Made by a program: the position numbers and the translations under genes
Shown: in pieces, positions 56,123 to 64,000 of the stretch
Layout of the letters: every line of letters begins with the position of its first letter
Position numbering within the stretch: position 1 is the first letter of the stretch
The notes under the pieces: model-generated
The model's database searches: none
What the model saw: the letters and a program-made list of their open reading frames with translations, nothing else
Told to the model about the DNA's origin: nothing
Source: an uncultured Adlercreutzia sp.
GTDB lineage: Bacteria; Actinomycetota; Coriobacteriia; Coriobacteriales; Eggerthellaceae
Reading direction: 5' to 3'
NCBI GenBank assembly: GCA_910589165.1
Contig: CAJUSP010000002.1
Location: forward strand, 1-64,000
DNA: 64,000 bases

Positions 56123-56265
56123 TGGCTTGGATTCGACGTTTTTTCGACATCGGGAAGGGGAATCAATCCATGCCGAATCATGCGACCTGGGAAAACGCAG
56201 GGGCACAAGCTCGCAAGGCCTTCCGAAACGCCGCTTCATGTCGAAAAAACGTCGAATCCAAGCCA
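56123..56265. repeat. 28-bp perfect inverted repeat upstream of the LuxR gene
   Basis: Arms 56123-56150 and 56238-56265, exact reverse complements, containing TTTTTT and AAAAAA tracts; loop 87 nt. It lies in the gap between luxR's start and tatA's terminator. Confidence 0.8.
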
Positions 56266-56300
56266 AAAGAGCGAGATCCCGTCAAGCGGGGCCCCGAAAA

Positions 56301-56327
56301 CAGGAAGGGAGCCCGTAGGCTCCCTGT
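56301..56327 (-). terminator. intrinsic terminator of tatA
   Basis: GGGAGCC/GGCTCCC (56307-56313 with 56318-56324), CGTA loop, minus-strand tail CTGTTTTCG. Confidence 0.65.
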
Positions 56328-56364
56328 CTCGATTTATAGGTAGATGCTCTGAGCTGGCGCGCCG

Positions 56365-56637
56365 TTACTCGGCCTTTTTCTTGACGACCTTCTTCACGGT
56401 CTTCGTGGTGGCCTCACCGGCGGCGGCGTAGGCGACCTCGGGCTCGTCCTCGACGACCTCGACCACTTCCACCTCTTCTTCTTCCTTGTCCTTATCGAAG
56501 GACATGCCCTCGCGCAGGCTCTTCACGGTCTTGCCGAGCGAGGCGCCGAGTTTGGGGAGGTTCTTCGGCCCGAAGATGAGCAGCACGACGACGAGGATGA
56601 TAACGAGCTCGGGAACACCCAGTCCAAGAATCTTCAT
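56365..56637 (-). CDS. tatA: twin-arginine translocase TatA/E
   Basis: A 90-residue pore-forming subunit of the Tat system. A short N-terminal MKILGLGVPELVIILVVVLLIFGPKNLPKLG (one membrane helix, FGP motif, amphipathic helix) and an acidic then Lys-rich tail (EEEEVEVVE ... KKVVKKKAE) are typical. ATG 56637 chosen by family match. The twin-arginine binding lipoprotein at 24627 is a possible substrate. Confidence 0.93.
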   Translation of the reverse strand: MKILGLGVPELVIILVVVLLIFGPKNLPKLGASLGKTVKSLREGMSFDKDKEEEEVEVVEVVEDEPEVAYAAAGEATTKTVKKVVKKKAE

Positions 56638-56775
56638 GAGGTAAGTCTCCTTCTTTAATCGGATGCGGCTCGGTCGTCCCCTCCGCCGCATCCCTTGCGT
56701 TTCGACGCCGCCTATCATGCCGCCTCGACACCCTCTTGCCTATCACGCAGACCCATGATTTTGTCACGCAGCAAG

Positions 56776-56810
56776 GAAAAATCCCTGTCACGCCTTTACG
56801 TGACAGGGAT
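56776..56810 (-). terminator. strong intrinsic terminator
   Basis: A perfect 12-bp stem (56781-56792 with 56799-56810), minus-strand tail TTTTT. It isolates tatA from ilvC. A weaker hairpin CCTGTTC/GAACAGG lies at about 56819-56846. Confidence 0.8.
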
Positions 56811-56872
56811 ACGTTTTACCTGTTCAACTAGCTTTTATCGAACAGGTTCGCCCAAGGAAGTCAGCGAGGGTT

Positions 56873-56963
56873 CGACAGGTGCCTGGAATTGCCCCGCCTT
56901 TCGCCCAAGCGTACTTCGGTACGCGCCGTGGCGAAAACAAGGGGCAAGGCCAGGTGCCTGTCG
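56873..56963. repeat. imperfect nested hairpin between ilvC and tatA
   Basis: Outer arms 56873-56886 and 56950-56963 pair with two mismatches; inner arms TTTCGCC/GGCGAAA and a TTCG loop. A further nested palindrome of unknown role. Confidence 0.55.
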
Positions 56964-56978
56964 GAGCCGCAGCGTCGA

Positions 56979-57016
56979 CGTAATCCGTTCGTCCCGTCAG
57001 GGCGAACGGAATTACG
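56979..57016 (-). terminator. hairpin overlapping the ilvC stop
   Basis: Arms 56979-56995 and 57000-57016, a nearly perfect 16-17-bp stem with one bulge. The ilvC stop codon TAA (57012-57014) is within the stem. There is no T-run; possibly a 3' stabilising hairpin. Confidence 0.65.
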
Positions 57017-58004
57017 AAATCCAGCTGAACATACCGCGGATCTTTTCGCCGGTCTTCTCGATCTCGTGGTCGTTGATGGCCTCGCGCTGCTCGATGAGCC
57101 ACTCGTGGCCGTTCTTGCAGTCGGCCACGAACTCCTCGGCGAAGGAGCCGTCCTGGATGCGGGCCAGAATCTCACGCATGGCCTCGCGGCTCTGCTCGTT
57201 GATGACCTTCGGGCCGGCGTAGTACTCGCCGTACTCGGCGGTGTTCGAGATGGAGTAGTTCATGAAGTGGATGCCGGACTCGTACATGAGATCCACGATC
57301 ATCTTCATCTCGTGGTAGCACTCGAAGTAGGCGAGCTCCGGCGGGTAGCCTGCCTCCACGAGCGTCTCGAAGCCGGCCTTCACCAGCTCCACGAGGCCGC
57401 CGCAGAGCACGGCCTGCTCGCCGAACAGATCCTCTTCAGTCTCCTCCTTGAAGGTGGCCTTGATGACGCCGGCACGCGCACCGCCCACACCCCAGGCGTA
57501 GGACAGGGCGATATCCCACGCGTCGCCCGTGGCGTCCTGGGCCACGCAAATGAGATCCGGCACGCCGGAGCCCTCGGTGTACTGGCGGCGCACGATGTGG
57601 CCGGGGCCCTTCGGCGCGCACATGATGACGTTCACGTCCTCGGGCGGGGTGATGTAGCCGTAGTGGATGTTGAAGCCGTGGGCGAAGGCGAGGGTGTCGC
57701 CGGCCTTCAGGTGCGGGGCGATGTAGGTCTCGTAGATCTCGGGCTGCAGCTCGTCGGGTACGAGCACCATGATGAGGTCGGCCTCTTCGGCGGCGGTGGC
57801 CATGTCGACCACCTTGAGCCCGGCCTCCTCGGCGGCCTCGATGGATTTCGAGCCCTCGCGCAGGCCGACGCGCACGTCGCAGCCGGAGTCCTTCAGGTTC
57901 AGCGCGTGGGCATGGCCCTGGGACCCGTAGCCGATGACGGCGATCTTCTTGTCCTTGATGATGTCGGGGTTGCAGTCCTCTTCGTAGTAGATGGTGACAG
58001 CCAT
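57012..58004 (-). CDS. ilvC: ketol-acid reductoisomerase
   Basis: Converts acetohydroxy acids to dihydroxy acids with NAD(P)H and Mg. The 330 residues are class I length. IAVIGYGSQGHAHALNLKDSG (Rossmann) carries the cofactor-binding loop RVGLREGSKS; EDLFGEQAVLCGGL and FECYHEMKMIVDLM hold the metal ligands. ATG 58004 has AAAGGAAA upstream. It follows ilvN by 98 bp containing a REP-like copy. Confidence 0.97.
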   Translation of the reverse strand: MAVTIYYEEDCNPDIIKDKKIAVIGYGSQGHAHALNLKDSGCDVRVGLREGSKSIEAAEEAGLKVVDMATAAEEADLIMVLVPDELQPEIYETYIAPHLKAGDTLAFAHGFNIHYGYITPPEDVNVIMCAPKGPGHIVRRQYTEGSGVPDLICVAQDATGDAWDIALSYAWGVGGARAGVIKATFKEETEEDLFGEQAVLCGGLVELVKAGFETLVEAGYPPELAYFECYHEMKMIVDLMYESGIHFMNYSISNTAEYGEYYAGPKVINEQSREAMREILARIQDGSFAEEFVADCKNGHEWLIEQREAINDHEIEKTGEKIRGMFSWIS

Positions 58005-58063
58005 GGGTTTCCTTTCTTTCGGTCGGCTGGCTTTTATGTAATCGGGGTCTCCGTTGTTTTTGG

Positions 58064-58092
58064 GCGGCAAGGGTATGGCCCTTGCCCTACGG
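58064..58092. repeat. REP-like 29-bp palindrome, copy 9
   Basis: GCGGCAAGGGTATGGCCC ... CCCTACGG, 10 bp beyond the ilvN stop, in the ilvN-ilvC gap. Confidence 0.75.
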
Positions 58093-58102
58093 GGGAAATT
58101 CG

Positions 58103-58581
58103 TTAGTCACGCGAGCTGCGCGAGAGCGCCACCTTGCCGGTGCGGACGATCTCCTTGATGCCGTAGGCGCGGAACAGGTCTTCCAAGCCCTTGAGCTTCG
58201 CGTCGTCGCCGGTGGCCTCCACGGTGAGCGACGTGCGGCCCACATCGACGATCTTCGCGCGGAAGATGTTGGCGATCTCGATGATCTCGTTGCGGCGCTC
58301 GGGCGCGGCGTTCACTTTGAACAGCGCCAGCTCGCGCTCGATGGAGGCCTCGTCGGTGAGGTCGGTGATCTTGTGCACCGAGATGAGCTTGTGCAGCTGC
58401 TTAGTGATCTGCTCGTAGCCCAAGTCGTCGGCGATGACGATGGCCGTCAGCCGCGACATAGTGGGATCTTCGGTGGGGCCCACGGACAGCGACTCGATGT
58501 TGAAGCCGCGGCGCGAGATGAGGCCGGTCACGCGCGAGAGCACGCCGGGCTTGTTCTCCACCAGAACGGACAGCACGTGTT

Positions 58582-58585
<4 letters not shown>
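58103..58585 (-). CDS. ilvN: acetolactate synthase small subunit
   Basis: Regulatory ACT-domain subunit that brings valine feedback to IlvB. 160 residues: HVLSVLVENKPGVLSRVTGLISRRGFNIESLSVGP is the ACT start, and the C-terminal half continues the regulatory fold. ATG 58585 overlaps the ilvB stop (ATGA). Confidence 0.96.
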
Positions 58586-60623
<2,038 letters not shown>

Positions 60624-60627
<4 letters not shown>

Positions 60628-62297
60628 AGGATGATCGCCCCCTTGTCAGCGGAAGTTACCAGTTTCGCGTATTTCGCCAGCACGCCGTGGTCGTGCTTGG
60701 GCGCGGGCGGCTGCCACGCGGCACGGCGCCGGGCCAGCTCAGCGTCGTCCACGTTCAGCGTGAGCGCACCGCCCTCGATGTCCACGGTGACCGAGTCGCC
60801 CTCGCAGATGAGCGCGATGGGGCCGCCGGCCGCCGCTTCCGGGCTCACGTGCCCCACGGCCGGCCCCTTGGTGGCGCCGGAGAAGCGCCCGTCGGTGATG
60901 AGGGCCACCGAGGTGGACAGCCCCATGCCGCAGATGGCGGACGTGGGCGTGAGCATCTCGCGCATGCCCGGGCCGCCCTTGGGCCCCTCGTAGCGGATGA
61001 CCACCACGTCGCCGGCGACGATCTGGCCGCCGTTGATGGCCGCGCAGGCCGCCTCCTCGGAGTCGAACACGCGGGCCGGCCCGGTATGGCACAGCATGGA
61101 AGGATCCACGGCCGCCTTCTTCACGATGGCCCCGTCAGGCGCGATGTTGCCGTGGAGCACCCGCAGGGCGCCCTCGGCGGAATAGGGGTTCTCGCCGGTG
61201 CGGCACACCTCGCCGTCGGCAGGCGGACAGCACTCGCGCAGGTACTCGGGCAAAGGTCCCATGCAGGTGAGCGCGCTCTCGTCGAGCAGCCCCAGGCGCC
61301 CAAGCTCCCCCATCACGGCTGGCACGCCGCCGGCGTAATACAGGTCGATGAGCGGCCGCGGGCCCGAGGGCGCGAGCTTCACCAAATGCGGCGTGCGCGC
61401 GCTGGCGGCGTCCCAGTCGTCCATGGTAATGGGGCATCCGGCGGCGTGCGCGATGGCCGTCAGGTGCAGCACGGTGTTCGTGGAGCCGCCGAAGGCCATG
61501 TCGCATTCCATGGCGTTGTGCACGGCCGGCGCGTTCAGGATGTCCTTCAGGCGCACGCCCTCGCGCACCAGTTCCATCACCTTCATACCGGCGCACTTCG
61601 CCAGGCGGATGCGCTCGGAGTACACAGCGGGAACGGTGCCGTTGCCCGGCAGCGCGATGCCCAGCGCCTCGCACAGGCAGTTCATGGAGTTCGCCGTGAA
61701 CATACCCGAGCAACTGCCGCAGGTGGGACAGGCGGTGTCCTCGAAGAACGCCAGCTCCTCCTCGGTCATGGTGCCCGCGGCCACCTGGCCCGCGCCGTCG
61801 AAGAGCGTGTTCAAGTCGGTGGTGGGGCCGGCGCCTCCCGGCTGCACGCCCGGCAGCATGGGGCCACCGGACACGAACACCGTGGGGATGTTCACCCGCA
61901 GGGCGCCCAGAATCATGCCCGGCACAATTTTGTCGCAGTTGGGAATGCACACGATGCCGTCGAAGGCGTGGCCCTGCACGGCGCATTCCAGCGAGTCGGC
62001 GATGGTCTCGCGCGAGACGAGCGAGTAGTGCATGCCCTCGTGGTTCATGGCGATGCCGTCGCACACGCCGATGGTGGAAATCTCGAAGGGCACGCCGCCG
62101 GCCATATAGATGCCGGCCTTCACGGCTTCGGCGATCTTGTCGAGGTTGGTGTGCCCGGGGATGATGTCGTTGCGCGCGTTGAACACCGCGATGAAGGGGC
62201 GGTCCATCTCCTCGTCGGTGATGCCGTCGGCCTTCAGCAAGCTGCGGTGCGGCGCGCGGGCCACCCCTCGTTTGATCTGGTCGCTCCTCAAATCCAT
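60624..62297 (-). CDS. ilvD: dihydroxy-acid dehydratase
   Basis: Dehydrates dihydroxy-acids to 2-oxoacids, using an Fe-S cluster. From ATG 62297 (MDLRSDQIKRG) it has 557 residues. Fe-S and catalytic elements CDKIVPGM, ACPTCGSCSGMFTANSMNCL and DGRFSGATKGPAVGHVSPEA are present. A start further upstream would run through the leader terminator. It is the first gene of ilvDBNC. Confidence 0.96.
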
Positions 62298-62327
62298 GCT
62301 GCCTCGCTTCCGCTCGCCTTCCAAAAC

Positions 62328-62635
62328 AAAAAACCCGCTGCAAGATGCAACGGGGCCGGCAAAGCGAGCCTGCGCGCCCAAGGGCACGAGGCAGCTTTCG
62401 ACAGATTACGGTGTCGCCGGTCCGAAGCTACTTGCAGCTGCGGCCCGGCGGTAAGCCTGTCGACCGCAACAACGTTCGCGCCGAACTGCTCGGAGGCGGC
62501 GTTCGGAACATCCCCCGCCTGCTCGCACTAACCGCAGGCTCTCTTCAGAGGGGTTGGCCCCTACTCTTCCTCGTCAACGCATTTCCACGCTATGAAGTTG
62601 TTTGGGGAGTTTAGCACTCAGCTTTTCCAATGCAA
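62328..62635 (-). promoter_or_regulatory. promoter, T-box-like leader and terminator of ilvDBNC
   Basis: Minus-strand order: TTGCAT, 16 bp, TGC-TAAACT (62608-62635); then a roughly 270-nt leader with T-box stem I marks GACGAGGAAGAGTAG (62561-62575), AGAGAGCC (62538-62545) and GGTTAGTGCGAGCAGG (62519-62534), then GAAC-GCC-GCC in the specifier-loop position (62495-62504); finally a terminator (62334-62341 with 62347-62354, six-T tail). I could not find a convincing AGGGTGG antiterminator box, and the specifier codon is uncertain. Confidence 0.7.
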
Positions 62636-62735
62636 GGCCTCGCGCTCATATTTTTTTGGGAATTTGACAGCGCGTCCGCAAACGGCGGCAGCCCGCGGCG
62701 ACGCGGCCAAGCGGCGCGCGTCGCCCCTCGCGTGC

Positions 62736-63929
62736 CTATCGTGCCCCGCGGGGCAGCCGGATGCGGAACACCGTCTTACCGTTCGCGACGCGCACCGTAA
62801 GCGAGCCGCCGTGGAGGCGCGCGTACTCCTGGGCGAGCGTCATGCCTATCCCCGTGCTGCCGTGCCGACCCTTGTAGAAGCGGTCGAAGACGTGGGCGGC
62901 GTCCTCCTTGGAAATGGGCTCGCCGTCGTTGGCGATCTCGCACACCACGCCGCTGCCGTCGCGGCGCAAACTCACAGTCACTTCCCCGTCGGCATGACGG
63001 ACCGCGTTGCTCAAGACGTTCGCGAACACCGAGAACACAAGGTCCTCGTCGCAGGTGAGCACCGCAGGGTCGGGGGCGTCCAGGCCGATTTCCACGCCCT
63101 TCGCGGAAGCGGCCGGAGCCGCCGCATCAACGGCCTCGTAGAGCACGTCGCGCACGTCGTAGCGGGCCATGCGCGGCTCCACGGCATCGGCGTCCACCCG
63201 GGCCAGGGCCATGATGCTTTCCACCAGGGAGGCCATGCGCTCGGTCTCGCGGTCGATGACGTCGCAGCCCTCCTCCACGCCCACCACGCCGGTCTTCACG
63301 CCCTCGGCATAGCCGCGGATGGCCATGAGCGGCGTCTTCAGCTCGTGGGAGGCATTGGCGAAAAATGACTTCATGGCCGCGTCGTCCTCGTCGAAGTTCC
63401 TGGCCACGCGCCGCTGTGCCACCACGAAGACGATAAGCCCGAATAGAGCGAACCCAGCGATCACCAAGGTGGTAAGGCGAACGACTTCGATGGGGAAGGA
63501 AACGTCGGCGTAGGCGATGAGCAGGCCGTCCGGCGGCACTTCGTACCCGATGAGGCCCTTTTGCTGCGCCGCGGCGGCATCGAACACGATGAAGTAGGCG
63601 TAGTCGCCACGGGAATCGAGCAGGTAGATCTCGCCCTTGCGCATCTGCACGGAGTACTCCTCGTAGTCATCGACCAGGGCGCGCTCGAGGCCCGATAGGG
63701 TCTCCAGAGAAGCATCTTCGGCTACCTGAAACGTGGAAACGACGGGCAACGCCTCGCCCTGCGGCTCGGCCTCACCGTACAGCACCTGATCGAACGCCGC
63801 CTCCGCGCGATCACCGATGGCATCGGCCTGCAGCTCGTAGAACCCGATGACCATCGCGGCGCACAGCAAGGCAGCCAGCCCCGTGAGGAACCAGAGCGGC
63901 GCCCGGCGATCGCCTTGGAACGCCGCCAT
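62736..63929 (-). CDS. sensor histidine kinase
   Basis: A 397-residue two-pass membrane kinase. Membrane helices at about 11-33 and 155-178 flank an extracytoplasmic sensor of about 120 residues with no recognised fold. HisKA follows (SFFANASHELKTPLMAIRGYAEG, phospho-acceptor His) and HATPase_c with N-box VLSNAVRHA, and GSTGIGMTLAQEYARLHGG. ATG 63929 shares its A with the response-regulator stop (TGATG). It is the partner of that regulator. Stimulus unknown. Confidence 0.92.
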   Translation of the reverse strand: MAAFQGDRRAPLWFLTGLAALLCAAMVIGFYELQADAIGDRAEAAFDQVLYGEAEPQGEALPVVSTFQVAEDASLETLSGLERALVDDYEEYSVQMRKGEIYLLDSRGDYAYFIVFDAAAAQQKGLIGYEVPPDGLLIAYADVSFPIEVVRLTTLVIAGFALFGLIVFVVAQRRVARNFDEDDAAMKSFFANASHELKTPLMAIRGYAEGVKTGVVGVEEGCDVIDRETERMASLVESIMALARVDADAVEPRMARYDVRDVLYEAVDAAAPAASAKGVEIGLDAPDPAVLTCDEDLVFSVFANVLSNAVRHADGEVTVSLRRDGSGVVCEIANDGEPISKEDAAHVFDRFYKGRHGSTGIGMTLAQEYARLHGGSLTVRVANGKTVFRIRLPRGAR

Positions 63930-64000
63930 CAGGCCTCCCCGCTTTCCGTCAGGCGCAGCCCGTATCCCCAAATGGTCTGGATGTAGACATTGCTGCCGGC
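63929..64000 (-). CDS. OmpR/PhoB-type response regulator, C-terminal end only
   Basis: The window ends inside this gene. The last 23 codons encode NVYIQTIWGYGLRL, the winged-helix end of OmpR-family regulators, then TESGEA and a stop. Upstream of the kinase in a coupled pair. Confidence 0.8.
   Translation of the reverse strand, partial: AGSNVYIQTIWGYGLRLTESGEA

Overview
The window is high-GC DNA with dense, mostly minus-strand operons. Several traits point to an anaerobic gut actinobacterium of the Coriobacteriia, most likely Eggerthellaceae: the pyrF-mihF-gmk-rpoZ order with an actinobacterial IHF, a LuxR regulator with a multi-pass membrane sensor, a multiheme NapC/NrfH-type cytochrome, rubrerythrin, a ferredoxin-dependent 2-oxoacid oxidoreductase, and surface proteins with LAxTG-like sorting signals. 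This placement is inferred from gene content; no rRNA gene is present. I saw no tRNA, rRNA, CRISPR array, transposase or prophage gene.

Layout. 1-5.3 kb: comEA-comEC-holA-MBL hydrolase operon (minus). 5.4-11.5 kb: three 33-bp-spaced repeats, a Phd/PIN toxin-antitoxin pair and a giant DUF11-repeat, sortase-anchored surface protein. Its signal peptide is out of frame across a C9 tract, which suggests an OFF phase variant. 11.7-28.9 kb: the pyrimidine region, pyrR-pyrB-pyrC and carA-carB-pyrK-pyrD-pyrF followed by mihF-gmk-rpoZ-thiI. It is split by a FecBCDE-type iron ABC transporter. Both pyr units start with a PyrR-binding leader and an intrinsic terminator. 29-30.6 kb: rubrerythrin and a five-motif cytochrome c. 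30.8-39.3 kb: a 2-oxoacid:ferredoxin oxidoreductase (korDABC/vor) flanked on both sides by an AMP-forming acyl-CoA synthetase and an XRE-cupin regulator, plus a P-loop ATPase. 39.4-42.6 kb: rsmB-like, fmt, def. 42.8-43.6 kb: a lower-GC GNAT / 51-aa ORF pair resembling a toxin-antitoxin unit. 44-47 kb: dnaG, divergent from a dGTPase-like gene. 47.2-52.3 kb: envelope genes (amidase lipoprotein, two zinc-ribbon membrane proteins, a BspA-type LRR surface protein). 52.4-53.8 kb: a MITE-like hairpin and a DUF3990 (ART-like) gene coupled to an unknown partner. 53.8-56.6 kb: rnhA, a LuxR regulator, tatA. 57-62.6 kb: ilvD-ilvB-ilvN-ilvC with a T-box-like leader. 62.7-64 kb: a sensor kinase and the tail of its response regulator, cut by the window edge.

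How the parts connect. The pyr genes make UMP under PyrR control. The ilv genes make branched-chain amino acids under apparent tRNA sensing. The kor/acyl-CoA synthetase cluster probably ferments 2-oxoacids to acyl-CoA and acid while reducing ferredoxin. Gaps between operons carry several families of dispersed palindromes: nine copies of a 29-bp REP-like element, two copies of a nested hairpin whose outer arms covary, and single long perfect inverted repeats.
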